From assembly GCF_002750855.1 (NCBI RefSeq), contig NZ_NWUC01000007.1, positions 186,001-250,000 on the forward strand: DNA of 64,000 nt, read 5' to 3'. This DNA comes from Neopararhizobium haloflavum. Lineage in GTDB: Bacteria > Pseudomonadota > Alphaproteobacteria > Rhizobiales > Rhizobiaceae. The notes below the pieces were generated by a model. That model was given only the letters and a program-made list of their open reading frames with translations, was not told the origin of the DNA and made no database searches. Below are positions 19,573 to 28,318 of this stretch, one piece after another. The position numbers and the translations under genes are program-made. Position 1 is the stretch's first letter; each line of letters begins with the position of its first letter.

Positions 19573-21195
19573 TTGCTGGCCACCTCTGAACGGCGCGGCG
19601 CCATTGCCGCCGGCGCTGGCGCCCTCGTCTTCATCGGGCTGGTCGTCCTTGTCGCCGTCTGGGGTCTGCTGCGCACCTCGATGGGCATGACGGCCGATGG
19701 CGGGGGTTTTGACGCCTATATCTGGCGCATCACGCGGTTCACGCTGGTCCAGGCCCTGCTGTCCACCGCCCTTTCGATCGGCTTTGCCCTGCCGGTCGCG
19801 CGCGCACTGGCAAGAAGGCCCCATTTTTTGGGGCGCAACTGGCTTCTTCGGCTGTTCGCCGTGCCGCTCGGCCTGCCGGCGATCGTAGCCGCCCTCGGCC
19901 TCATCGGGATCTGGGGCAGGCAGGGCTTTGTCAACGACGCACTCGGCTCTGCCGGCCTCGACGCCCCGATCTCGATCTACGGCCTGCCGGGCATATTGCT
20001 GGCCCATGTATTCTTCAACATGCCGCTGGCAGCGCGGCTCATCCTCGCCGAACTCGAACGCACGCCCGCCGAGTATTGGCGAACCGCCGCGCAGCTTGGC
20101 CTGCCTTCCGGTCGGGTCTTTCGCATCATCGAGTGGCCGGCGATCGTGCGCGTCCTGCCCGGCGTTGCGGGACTCGTCTTCATGCTGTGCGCCACCAGCT
20201 TCACGCTTGTGCTGCTGCTTGGCGGTGGGCCGGGCGCGACGACCATAGAGGTTGCGATCTACCAGTCGCTGCGTTTCGATTTCGATCCGGGGCGCGCCGT
20301 GCTCCTGGCGCTGCTCCAGATCGGCCTGACGGCGACCATTCTGCTTGCACTTTCCATCCTGCCGCGCGCCGAGGAAGGGCCGACCGCCGGAGCCATCGTC
20401 AGGCGCTTCGATGCCTCTGGTCGGGTCGGCACGGCGGTCGATACCCTGTTTATCGGGTTCGGCGCAGCGTTCGTCGTCTCGCCACTCGTGGCCGTCGCCA
20501 TTTCGGGACTCGCCGCCGATCTTGGCCGCCTTGCGGGCGAATCCTCCGTTCGCGATGCCGCGCTGACCAGCCTTTCGGTCGCCTTCATGGCCGCTTCATT
20601 GTCTCTTTGCCTCGCCACCGCCGCCATCTACGCGCGCCACGCCGCCGATCGACGGAATGGCTCGCGCTGGCACAACGCTTTCCGCACCACGCTCGGCGCA
20701 ACCACATCTCTCATTCTTCTCGTGCCGCCGGTCGTGCTCGGTGCCGGCTGGTTCGTCTTCCTGCGTGGCAAGGTCGATGTTTTCGCCGCCGCTCCGGTCG
20801 TCGTGGTCGGGATCAATGCGCTGATGGCCCTGCCCTTCGTCATGCGGGTGCTCGAACCGGCGCACAGAAGCCATGCCATGCGGACCGACCATCTCAGCGC
20901 GCAGCTCGGCCTCACCGGTCTCAACCGGCTTCGGCGCATCGACGTGCCAGCCCTCATTCGTCCAGTATCGATGGCCGCCGCCTTCGCGATGGCTTTGTCG
21001 CTGGGTGATCTCGGTGCGGTCGCGCTTTTTGGCAATCAGGACTTCGTCACGCTGCCCTATCTGCTGCTGCAGCGCATGGGGAGCTATCGCACCGACGACG
21101 CCGCGGGCCTGGCCTTGCTGATCGGGGTGGTATGCCTCTTGCTGATGATGCTCGGGACGCGCTCCATGCCATCGGGCGGCAGCGGAACAGTATGA
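19573..21195 (+). CDS. thiP: Thiamine ABC transporter permease
   Basis: 540 residues with about twelve transmembrane helices, arranged as two fused permease halves; each half carries an EAA-like loop (LERTPAEYWRTAAQLGLPSGR in the first half and the RTDHLSAQLGLTGLNRLRR region in the second). This double-length layout is normal for ThiP. It starts with TTG at 19573, three bases after the thiB stop; no in-frame ATG lies before the first helix. The stop overlaps the thiQ start (ATGA). Confidence 0.93.
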   Translation: MLATSERRGAIAAGAGALVFIGLVVLVAVWGLLRTSMGMTADGGGFDAYIWRITRFTLVQALLSTALSIGFALPVARALARRPHFLGRNWLLRLFAVPLGLPAIVAALGLIGIWGRQGFVNDALGSAGLDAPISIYGLPGILLAHVFFNMPLAARLILAELERTPAEYWRTAAQLGLPSGRVFRIIEWPAIVRVLPGVAGLVFMLCATSFTLVLLLGGGPGATTIEVAIYQSLRFDFDPGRAVLLALLQIGLTATILLALSILPRAEEGPTAGAIVRRFDASGRVGTAVDTLFIGFGAAFVVSPLVAVAISGLAADLGRLAGESSVRDAALTSLSVAFMAASLSLCLATAAIYARHAADRRNGSRWHNAFRTTLGATTSLILLVPPVVLGAGWFVFLRGKVDVFAAAPVVVVGINALMALPFVMRVLEPAHRSHAMRTDHLSAQLGLTGLNRLRRIDVPALIRPVSMAAAFAMALSLGDLGAVALFGNQDFVTLPYLLLQRMGSYRTDDAAGLALLIGVVCLLLMMLGTRSMPSGGSGTV

Positions 21196-21923
21196 TGACA
21201 ACACCAGCGCTCAGCCTTGAGAACGTGCGCTTTGCCTATGGGCCCGACGGTGCTCCCATGATGTTCGACACCGCCATTCCGGCGGGGAGCCTCTCCGCCG
21301 TGATGGGACCGTCGGGTTCAGGAAAGTCGACGTTCTTTGCCCTCATCGCCGGATTCGAGCAGCCACAGGCCGGCCGGATCCACATCAACGGTGAGGACGT
21401 GACGACGAGCGCGCCGTCAGAGCGACCGATCTCCTATGTTTTCCAGGAGAACAACCTGTTTTCCCATCTCGACGTCATGACCAATGTCGGCCTTGGTATT
21501 GATCCGAGGCGGCGCCTGTCTGGCGACGATCGCGGTCGCGTCTCGCAAGCGCTGGAGCGTGTAGGGCTCTCGGGCTTCGAGATGCGCCTGCCGGCCTCTC
21601 TCTCCGGCGGCGAACGCCAGCGCGTCGCACTTGCGCGCGCGCTGGTGCGCAAGCGCCCCATGCTGCTCCTTGATGAACCCTTCGCCGCACTTGGCCCGCG
21701 CCTGCGCGACGACATGCTGGCCCTGGTGAAGGCGTTGCATGAGGAGGCCGGATTGACGACGCTGATGATAACGCATCAGCCCTCCGACGCCCGCGCCATC
21801 GCCGATCGCGTAGTCTTCATCGACCGCGGATCGATCGCTGCGAACGCGCCAACGGACAATCTGTTCGACGGAACCGATCTGCCGGCCTGGAACGACTATC
21901 TCGGCTTGAATCCGACACGCTGA
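21192..21923 (+). CDS. thiQ: Thiamine ABC transporter ATP-binding protein
   Basis: 243-residue ABC ATPase with Walker A GPSGSGKST, Q-loop FQENNLFSHL, signature LSGGERQRVALARAL and Walker B LLLDEPFAALGP, followed by the switch histidine in MITHQPSDA. Completes the ThiBPQ importer. The ATG at 21192 overlaps the thiP stop by four bases, implying translational coupling; the frame extends upstream but only as an overlap with thiP. Confidence 0.94.
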   Translation: MMTTPALSLENVRFAYGPDGAPMMFDTAIPAGSLSAVMGPSGSGKSTFFALIAGFEQPQAGRIHINGEDVTTSAPSERPISYVFQENNLFSHLDVMTNVGLGIDPRRRLSGDDRGRVSQALERVGLSGFEMRLPASLSGGERQRVALARALVRKRPMLLLDEPFAALGPRLRDDMLALVKALHEEAGLTTLMITHQPSDARAIADRVVFIDRGSIAANAPTDNLFDGTDLPAWNDYLGLNPTR

Positions 21924-22114
21924 CCGGCGCCGGCAAAAATGTCACACTTTGGTGGCATCCGCCGCGGGAGAGCGGCAAAAGCCCCTCCCACGCCGATCGG
22001 CGCTATTTCAACACCGCGAGGGCTGTTGTAAAGCTCGCACCCATGGCACTCAGCTACGGAATCGGACCGCTGCAACGGGTTTGGAGAAATCGTTCGGCGC
22101 GGCACAGCGCCGCG

Positions 22115-23596
22115 ATGACGGCGCGCGGCCGGAACGTCTTGCGCCCGCGTCTGCTGGCGATCCTGATGCTCGCTTCGGCAACAGCCGGCTGCCAGACGTC
22201 GCTGTCGGAAACCGACACCGTCCTGTTGACGCCGTCGCAAAGCCCGCAGACGGTCGAGCAATTGTCGCGCGACGATCCCCGCGCCCAACTCGGTGCGCGC
22301 GAGCATCCGCGCATCGTTGCGAGCTATGGCGGCGAATACAAGGATCAGCGCACCGAACTCCTGCTCGCCCGGATCGTCGGCAAGCTGACGGAGGTTTCCG
22401 AAAATCCGCAACAGACCTATCGGGTGACCGTTCTCAACTCACCCGCCATCAATGCCTTCGCTCTTCCTGGCGGATATCTCTACATCACGCGTGGCCTGCT
22501 GGCTCTCGCCAACGATTCGGCCGAAATCGCCGCCGTGATCTCGCATGAGATGGCGCACGTCACGGCCAATCACGGCATAGAGCGCCAGCGTCGTGAGGAA
22601 GCCGAAGAGATCGCCAGCCGGGTGGTCTCCGAGGTGCTTTCTGGCGATCTGGCCGGCCGCCAGGCCCTGGCGCGCGGACAAATGCGCCTTGCCGCCTTTT
22701 CGCGCAATCAGGAGCTCCAGGCCGATGTCATCGGCATCCGCATGCTCGGCGAGGCCGGATACGATCCCTATGCCGCAGCGCGGTTCCTGGAATCCATGGC
22801 GGCCTTCAGCCGGTATCGCACTGCCGAGCCGGATGACGATCCGCAGATGGACTTCCTTGCCAGCCATCCGAACGCACCCCAGCGCATCGAACTGGCCCGT
22901 CGTCATGCCCGCGCGTTCGGCCCGGAAGGCGTGGGAGACAGGGATCGCGACCGGTATCTCGACGGGATCTCCGGATTGCTGTTCGGCGACAGCCCGGATG
23001 AAGGCTACGTCCGCGGCCGCACATTCCTGCATCCGCGCCTGAAGATCCGCTTCGATGTGCCGGAGGGATTCGAAATCGACAATACCGCTGAAGCCGTTCT
23101 GGCAACCGGCCCGCGCGATGTCGCGATCCGCTTCGACGGTGTCGAGGCCGAGCGCGGCGTTGGTCTTCAGGATTACATCCGCAGTGGCTGGGTCACAGGT
23201 CTCGATGAGAGTTCGATAACGACCCTGGACGTGAACGGCCTGGAGGCAGTGAGCGCACGCGCGGCCGCCGATCGGTGGGAATTCGACGTGACCGTCGTTC
23301 GGCTCGACAACCAGATCTATCGCTTCCTGACCGCCGCTCCCCGCGGCAGTAACGACCTGCAACCGACTGCGGCAGTACTTCGGCGCGGATTCCGCGAACT
23401 CTCGGCAGGCGAAGCGGTCGCTCTCCAGCCGTTGCGGGTGAATGTCGAGCGCGCCGGCCCAGGCGACACCGTTGCATCTCTCTCGCGGCGCATGGAAGGC
23501 ACCGATCGCCCGGAAGCGCTTTTCCGCACGCTGAACGGCCTGGGCTCTGCTGCGGGGCTTGCGCCCGGAACACGCGTCAAGCTGATCGTCGACTGA
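22115..23596 (+). CDS. M48-family zinc metalloprotease, lipoprotein
   Basis: 493 residues. A lipoprotein signal (LLAILMLASATAGC, lipidated Cys26) is followed by the M48 peptidase domain with the zinc motif HEMAH (144-148) and the third ligand region NQELQADVIGIRML. The C-terminal half includes a LysM-like segment (GDTVASLSRRMEGTDRPEALFRTLNGL...GTRVKLIVD). It is likely a periplasmic quality-control protease of the BepA/YfgC type. The ATG at 22115 is chosen because it gives a normal lipoprotein signal; the frame starts at 22043. Confidence 0.88.
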   Translation: MTARGRNVLRPRLLAILMLASATAGCQTSLSETDTVLLTPSQSPQTVEQLSRDDPRAQLGAREHPRIVASYGGEYKDQRTELLLARIVGKLTEVSENPQQTYRVTVLNSPAINAFALPGGYLYITRGLLALANDSAEIAAVISHEMAHVTANHGIERQRREEAEEIASRVVSEVLSGDLAGRQALARGQMRLAAFSRNQELQADVIGIRMLGEAGYDPYAAARFLESMAAFSRYRTAEPDDDPQMDFLASHPNAPQRIELARRHARAFGPEGVGDRDRDRYLDGISGLLFGDSPDEGYVRGRTFLHPRLKIRFDVPEGFEIDNTAEAVLATGPRDVAIRFDGVEAERGVGLQDYIRSGWVTGLDESSITTLDVNGLEAVSARAAADRWEFDVTVVRLDNQIYRFLTAAPRGSNDLQPTAAVLRRGFRELSAGEAVALQPLRVNVERAGPGDTVASLSRRMEGTDRPEALFRTLNGLGSAAGLAPGTRVKLIVD

Positions 23597-23786
23597 GGCT
23601 GCCGTCTCGAAATCGCCTTGCCCGCTCGGCCCTCGTGGTGGCATGATTTTGCGCCGGTACGGGTACGGCGAGAAGGCTTTCTCGAATGTGCCTCAGCGCC
23701 TTGCCCCGCCCTTGCCAAGCTGCGGCAAAGCCGGTAGCTGAACGCTACCCTGCATCGCCCCGTGAGGGTGGTGGCCGGTGCATTCG

Positions 23787-23821
23787 ATCGGTCCGGACCA
23801 TATTTCAAGCCATCGGTCCGG
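23787..23821 (+). repeat. Direct repeat upstream of fdxA
   Basis: ATCGGTCCGG occurs at 23787-23796 and again at 23812-23821, 25 bp apart, just upstream of fdxA. The first copy lies in the perfect palindrome GGTCCGGACC (23790-23799). A small hairpin, GGTAGC-TGAAC-GCTACC, lies about 50 bp further upstream. This may be a regulator site; nothing identifies the regulator. Confidence 0.35.
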
Positions 23822-23842
23822 CGCACACTGCCTGGAGTTCCC

Positions 23843-24181
23843 ATGACATACTTGGTTACCGACAACTGCATTCGCTGCAAGTACATGGATTGCGTGGAAG
23901 TCTGCCCCGTGGATTGCTTCTACGAAGGCGAGAACATGCTGGTCATCCATCCCGACGAATGCATCGACTGCGGTGTCTGTGAGCCGGAATGCCCGGCCGA
24001 AGCCATCAAGCCCGATACCGAACCGGGTCTCGACAAATGGCTGCAGGTCAACACCGAGTATGCCGAGAAGTGGCCAAACATCACGGTCAAGCGGGACGCG
24101 CCAGGCGACGCTGAAAAGTACGACGGCGAAGAAGGCAAGTTCGAAAAATACTTCTCCGAGGCGCCAGGCGAAGGGGACTGA
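23843..24181 (+). CDS. fdxA: Ferredoxin FdxA (7Fe type)
   Basis: 112 residues. The N-terminal cluster motif [19 protein letters not shown] and the second motif [13 protein letters not shown] are those of [3Fe-4S][4Fe-4S] ferredoxins of the FdxA family; the acidic tail ([15 protein letters not shown]) is family-typical. It carries low-potential electrons in the cytoplasm. The ATG at 23843 begins [14 protein letters not shown], the family start. It lies upstream of carD in the common alphaproteobacterial order fdxA-carD. Confidence 0.95.
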   Translation: MTYLVTDNCIRCKYMDCVEVCPVDCFYEGENMLVIHPDECIDCGVCEPECPAEAIKPDTEPGLDKWLQVNTEYAEKWPNITVKRDAPGDAEKYDGEEGKFEKYFSEAPGEGD

Positions 24182-24588
24182 GACAGTCTGTCGCAGCCCA
24201 TCCGACGGTCGCGCTGCCGCACCGCGATACACGTTCATTTTGAAGGGCATGCCGAATCGGGCGTGCGCCGGCGCTGTGGACGTCGCAACGGCAAATAATT
24301 GATTTCGGAAGTTTTTTGTGTTATCTATGCAGAATTGTCGATGTCACGACGACACGCGACCGCGATAGCACCACGAAAGATTTAATCCTCTGATCGATCT
24401 ACACTTCACGATGGCAAATCCCAGTTTGCCGCAAGTGCTTTGTTCGATGATTCTGTTCGCGTTCCCGTCTGGTACGTCGTCCAGCGCGGCGAGGCAAGGT
24501 GCCTTCTCCGCTTTTCGCCCGGGAGTACCCGGGTCACATGCCCGCCCCGGCGCGATCCGGGGAGTGTAACAGGGAGTTCCAAGAACGA
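24182..24588. other. 407-bp intergenic region between fdxA and carD
   Basis: No gene is supported here. The region has a locally AT-rich stretch (about 24290-24390) carrying the candidate carD promoter, and then a GC-richer leader. No open frame with family-like sequence, no terminator with a T-run, and no recognisable riboswitch is visible. Confidence 0.6.
24299..24327 (+). promoter_or_regulatory. Candidate sigma-70 promoter of carD
   Basis: TTGATT (24299-24304) and TATCTA (24322-24327) are separated by exactly 17 bases in the AT-rich part of the fdxA-carD gap. This is the best housekeeping-type promoter I see in the window. It would give carD a leader of about 250 bases. Confidence 0.5.
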
Positions 24589-25173
24589 ATGACAACCCAA
24601 CAAAAGAAATCGTCGCAGCGCCAGGGCTTCAAGACCGGTGAATCGATCGTCTACCCCGCCCACGGCGTGGGAACGATCGTTGCCATCGAGGAGCAGGAAG
24701 TTGCCGGCCACAAGCTTGAACTCTTCGTCATCGATTTCGACAAGGACAAGATGCGCCTCAAAGTCCCTGTGACCAAGGCCATGAGCATCGGCATGCGCAA
24801 GCTCGCCGAGACCGACTTCGTCGAACGCGCCCTCAAGGTCGTCCAGGGCCGCGCCCGCGTGAAGCGCACGATGTGGTCGCGCCGCGCGCAGGAATACGAT
24901 GCCAAGATCAACTCCGGCGACTTGATCTCGATTTCCGAAGTCGTTCGTGATCTTTATCGTGCCGAGAACCAGCCCGAACAGTCCTATTCCGAGCGCCAGC
25001 TGTATGAAGCAGCTCTGGACCGCATGGCCCGCGAAATCGGAGCGGTCAACAAGATGTCGGAAACCGAAGCGGTTCGCCTGATCGAGACCAATCTCAACAA
25101 GGGCCCCAAGCGTGGCAAATCCGTCGAGGATGAAGACGCGCAGGATGACGCGGCTCAGGACGAAGCTGCCTGA
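24589..25173 (+). CDS. carD: CarD-family transcriptional regulator
   Basis: 194 residues. The N-terminal RNA-polymerase-interacting (Tudor-like) domain is FKTGESIVYPAHGVGTIVAIEEQE..., followed by a basic helical C-terminal DNA-contacting region (RARVKRTMWSRRAQEYDAKINSGDLISISEVVRDLYR). The tail is acidic and low-complexity (EDEDAQDDAAQDEAA). CarD binds the RNA polymerase beta subunit and stabilises open complexes, notably at rRNA promoters. ATG at 24589; a rho-independent terminator follows. Confidence 0.95.
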   Translation: MTTQQKKSSQRQGFKTGESIVYPAHGVGTIVAIEEQEVAGHKLELFVIDFDKDKMRLKVPVTKAMSIGMRKLAETDFVERALKVVQGRARVKRTMWSRRAQEYDAKINSGDLISISEVVRDLYRAENQPEQSYSERQLYEAALDRMAREIGAVNKMSETEAVRLIETNLNKGPKRGKSVEDEDAQDDAAQDEAA

Positions 25174-25202
25174 GGCGTCTCAGACAGCCATGGAACCAGA
25201 TG

Positions 25203-25231
25203 AAAAACCCGGCCAAGTGCCGGGTTTTTTC
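25203..25231 (+). terminator. Rho-independent terminator of carD
   Basis: AAAACCCGGC (25204-25213) pairs perfectly with GCCGGGTTTT (25219-25228) around loop CAAGT, and the T-run continues to 25230. It lies 30 bp beyond the carD stop. Confidence 0.95.
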
Positions 25232-25326
25232 GTAATGGCTCAGTTGTACTTTGGGACTATGCTGCTTCGGCAATAATCCCGCGTTGTCTTGTCCGCGACG
25301 ATCGTCGTTTTAGGCTCATCTGATCT

Positions 25327-25351
25327 GCAACCTTTCTCCTTACGTATCGTT
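25327..25351 (+). promoter_or_regulatory. Candidate EcfG-type (general stress) promoter of the rpoH2-like gene
   Basis: GCAAC (25327-25331), 16 bases, CGTT (25348-25351) differs by one base from the alphaproteobacterial EcfG/RpoE2 consensus GGAAC-N16/17-CGTT. It ends 27 bases before the chosen start codon. In Sinorhizobium, rpoH2 is an RpoE2 target, which supports the assignment; the mismatch in the -35 element is a caution. Confidence 0.45.
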
Positions 25352-25378
25352 GTCCATCAGCCGCCGATGGAGGTAGGG

Positions 25379-26260
25379 ATGATTGAAGACCGAGCGCGCA
25401 GGCAACTCGTCAAGGCAGCCATGGCGGCGCCTTATCTCGAACGACAGCAAGAGCACGAACTGGCGCGTCGCTGGAAGGATGATCGCGACCAGGAGGCACT
25501 TCACACAATCACGATGGCGCATATGCGCCTGGTGATTGCGATGGCGGCGAAGTTTCGTCACTTCGGACTGCCGATGAGCGACCTCATCCAGGAAGGCCAT
25601 GTCGGGTTGCTTGAAGCTGCAGCCCGTTTCGAGCCTGATCGTGAGGTGCGGTTTTCCACCTACGCTACGTGGTGGATACGTGCTTCGATCCAGGATTACA
25701 TCCTGCGCAACTGGTCGATCGTGCGAGGCGGCACAAGCTCCGCGCAAAAGGCACTCTTCTTCAATTTGCGCCGTCTTCGGGCACGACTGGCACAGGGCAA
25801 TGAAATTTTGACGGACAGCGCCATCCATGCCGAGATCGCCACGGCGCTCGGCGTACAGGTCAAGGATGTCGCAGTCATGGACGCACGCCTTTCCGGTGCC
25901 GACACGTCGCTGAACGCGCCTGTCGGAGACGGCGACAACGGCAGTTCTGACCGGATGGATTTTCTGCGTTGTGAGGCGCCGCTTCCGGACGAGCAGGTCA
26001 GTCGCATGATTGACGACGAGCGACGGTCGGCCTGGCTGCGCACCGCGCTCGACCAATTGAACCCGCGCGAGCTGCGCATAATCCGCGAGCGTCGACTTGC
26101 AGAGGACGGCGCGACGCTCGAGTCGCTTGGCTCTGCGCTCGGCATCTCCAAGGAACGCGTTCGACAAATCGAAAACCGCGCACTGGAGAAGCTGCGTTCG
26201 GCTCTGGCGACTGATCGGCAGCCCGGCGCAACGAAGAACGAAGTTTGCGTATCGGCTTGA
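25379..26260 (+). CDS. rpoH2: RNA polymerase sigma-32 family factor (RpoH2-like)
   Basis: 293 residues. Region 2 is clear (MRLVIAMAAKFRHFGLPMSDLIQEGHVGLL, then FSTYATWWIRASIQDYILRNWSIVR), the RpoH-box-like QKALFFNLRRLR follows, and region 4 carries the -35 helix (LGISKERVRQIENRALEKLR). The RpoH box places it in the heat-shock sigma family; divergence in the region after the box suggests the second paralogue (RpoH2). The ATG at 25379 follows GGAGGT by four bases; the ATG at 25367 would overlap that site. It converges on the paaK-like gene with a 3 bp gap. Confidence 0.88.
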   Translation: MIEDRARRQLVKAAMAAPYLERQQEHELARRWKDDRDQEALHTITMAHMRLVIAMAAKFRHFGLPMSDLIQEGHVGLLEAAARFEPDREVRFSTYATWWIRASIQDYILRNWSIVRGGTSSAQKALFFNLRRLRARLAQGNEILTDSAIHAEIATALGVQVKDVAVMDARLSGADTSLNAPVGDGDNGSSDRMDFLRCEAPLPDEQVSRMIDDERRSAWLRTALDQLNPRELRIIRERRLAEDGATLESLGSALGISKERVRQIENRALEKLRSALATDRQPGATKNEVCVSA

Positions 26261-26263
26261 AGG

Positions 26264-27493
26264 TCAGTCGTACCGACGCTCATCGGCAATGACCTTGCCG
26301 TCGTTCGGCAGGCTGCCGATAGGAACAATCTCAACCTCGCCCTTCAGCCGCGTCACTGTCGTCAGCGTCTCAGAAAGAGCGGCCCCGATGGTGGGGTCGC
26401 CGTGCTCGACGCGCAGCACCATCACGTCCTGCTCGCCTTCGCGGCGAACGACCAGCCTCAGCCGCCCCGCCCCATCGACGCTCTGCGCGACAGCCGCGAT
26501 CTGTTCCGGCCGGACGAACATGCCTTTGACCTTGGTCGTCTGATCGGCGCGGCCGAGCCATCCCTTTATCCGCCGATTGGTCCGTCTGTCCGACGGGTCA
26601 TCACTGTCCACGAAACAGGAAAGGTCGCCCGTGGCGAACCGAAAGAGCGGATAGTCGCGGTTAAGGCGCGTGACCAGTACCTCGCCCACCTCACCCGCCG
26701 CCACAGGCTGCCCCGTTCCCGCACGCACGATCTCCAGTATGACGTCTTCGTTCACGACCATGCCCGCCGCCCCGGTCTCATAGGCGACGATGCCGAGGTC
26801 CGCCGTCCCGTAACATTGCCGCACGATCACCCCGCGCCGCTCGAATTCGCCTGCGAGCGACGGTGGCAGCGCAGCTCCGGACACTAGGGCACGCCGGATC
26901 GAGGAGGCGTCGGCCTTCGACTCGGCCGCCTTGTCCAACAGGATCTTCAGAAAATCCGGTGTGCCGACATAGGCAGAGGGCCGAAACTGCTCGATCATCG
27001 CGATCTGATCGGCGGTGTTGCCAGGTCCCGCCGGAATGACGGCGGCGCCGAGCGCCTGCGCCCCGCTTTCGAACATCGCGCCCGCCGGTGTCAGATGATA
27101 GGAGAATGTGTTGAGGACGATGTCGCCGCCGCGCACACCCGCCGCATGAAGCGCGCGTGCCGCGCCCCACCAGTCGTCGCCCCGCCCTTCCGGTTCGAAA
27201 ATCGGGCCCGGCGACATGAAGAGCCTTGCAAGATCGCCGACAGCAGATGCATTGAGACCCCCGAATGGCGGATGGGCCCTTTGTAACGCCGGCAATTCGG
27301 ATTTGCGCATCGGCGGCAGACCGGCAAGCGCGTCCAGCGAGTCGATCGTAGCCGGATCGATATCAGCCAGGCGCTCGGCCCAGAACGGTTGGCTCGTCTT
27401 CGCCGCCTCGATCAGGGACCGCAGTCTGGCGATGTTCTGCGCGTCGCGAATACCGGGCGCTGCGCTGTCGCGTTCGTCATATAGGTCGGACAT
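26264..27493 (-). CDS. Phenylacetate-CoA-ligase-like adenylate-forming protein
   Basis: 409 residues with the layout of PaaK-type ligases: N-terminal LRSLIEAAKTSQPFWAERL, the central YVGTPDFLKILLD, QCYGTADLGIVAYE (the YGxTE-like substrate/AMP motif as YGTAD), RFATGDLSCF, and C-terminal GRADQTTKVKGMFVRPEQI. The usual glycine/threonine-rich P-loop is replaced by MSPGPIFEPEGRG, so ATP handling may differ. Last gene of the liv-type operon; probably activates the imported acid or a related metabolite with CoA. Substrate unknown. Confidence 0.82.
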   Translation of the reverse strand: MSDLYDERDSAAPGIRDAQNIARLRSLIEAAKTSQPFWAERLADIDPATIDSLDALAGLPPMRKSELPALQRAHPPFGGLNASAVGDLARLFMSPGPIFEPEGRGDDWWGAARALHAAGVRGGDIVLNTFSYHLTPAGAMFESGAQALGAAVIPAGPGNTADQIAMIEQFRPSAYVGTPDFLKILLDKAAESKADASSIRRALVSGAALPPSLAGEFERRGVIVRQCYGTADLGIVAYETGAAGMVVNEDVILEIVRAGTGQPVAAGEVGEVLVTRLNRDYPLFRFATGDLSCFVDSDDPSDRRTNRRIKGWLGRADQTTKVKGMFVRPEQIAAVAQSVDGAGRLRLVVRREGEQDVMVLRVEHGDPTIGAALSETLTTVTRLKGEVEIVPIGSLPNDGKVIADERRYD

Positions 27494-27522
27494 GGAAAAC
27501 CTTCGTTCGTCGGTCGCCGCGC

Positions 27523-28314
27523 TCAGGCGAGCCAGCGCTTACGCCTGCGGTAGTGCTTGACCTCGTGGTAGTTCACCTTGCCGGCGCCGCCGAGGTAGAA
27601 CTCCTGCACGTCCGGGTTCTGCCTTAGCACGTCGGCCGCGCCGCTCATGACGACATGACCATTCTCGATCAGATAGGCGTGCCGCACGATCTCCAGCGCG
27701 GCCGTCGCGTTCTGCTCGACAAGCAGCACGCTGACGCCTTCCTTCTCGTTGATCTCGCGGATGATCGCGAAAATCTCCTGGACCAAGATCGGAGAAAGGC
27801 CGAGGGACGGCTCGTCCAGCATGATCAGCCTCGGTTCGGTGATCAGTGCGCGACCGATGGCGAGCATCTGTTGCTCGCCGCCCGAGAGGTAGCCGGCCTT
27901 CGAGCGCATGCGCTCCTTCAGCCGCGGGAAGTAGGTGTAGACCCGCTCCTTGAGTTCTGCGAGGCGGGCCGCGCTGCCACCGCTCGCAAACGCTGCGGTC
28001 AGATTCTCGTCCGGGGTGAGATGCTCGAAAATGCGGCGACCCTCCAGGACGTGGACCAGCCCCATGCCAACCCGATCCGGAGCGCCGAGCGGCAGGATGT
28101 CACGGCCGTCAAAGCTCACCGTGCCACGCGTAACGACGCCACGCTCCGGTCCGAGCAATCCGCTGATCGTTTTCAGCGTCGTTGATTTGCCTGCGCCGTT
28201 GGCTCCGAGAAGGGCGACCATGTCGCCCTCCCCGACTTCGAGCGACACGCCCTTGATGGCAAGGAACACCTTGTCGTAGACGACTTCGACATTCGAAAGG
28301 GCGAGCGCGACCAT
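27523..28314 (-). CDS. livF: Branched-chain-type ABC transporter ATPase
   Basis: 263-residue ABC ATPase: Walker A GANGAGKST, signature YLSGGEQQMLAIGRAL, Walker B IMLDEPSLGLSP and LLVEQNATAALEI, which is the LivF pattern. A C-terminal extension (YLGGAGKVNYHEVKHYRRRKRW) is seen in LivF proteins of aromatic-acid-type clusters. It forms the ATPase heterodimer with LivG, encoded 5.2 kb upstream in the same operon. ATG at 28314; 4 bp after the livK-like stop. Confidence 0.92.
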   Translation of the reverse strand: MVALALSNVEVVYDKVFLAIKGVSLEVGEGDMVALLGANGAGKSTTLKTISGLLGPERGVVTRGTVSFDGRDILPLGAPDRVGMGLVHVLEGRRIFEHLTPDENLTAAFASGGSAARLAELKERVYTYFPRLKERMRSKAGYLSGGEQQMLAIGRALITEPRLIMLDEPSLGLSPILVQEIFAIIREINEKEGVSVLLVEQNATAALEIVRHAYLIENGHVVMSGAADVLRQNPDVQEFYLGGAGKVNYHEVKHYRRRKRWLA

Positions 28315-28318
28315 GGCG

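Noticed and set aside
21924-22114. GGGAG...CTCCC pairing after thiQ as a terminator
   Set aside because: The stem is short, interrupted, and lacks a T-run; not distinguishable from chance in GC-rich DNA.
26264-27493. Naming the ligase paaK and assigning phenylacetate degradation
   Set aside because: The P-loop is altered and no paa ring-epoxidase or hydrolase genes are nearby, so only the family is claimed.
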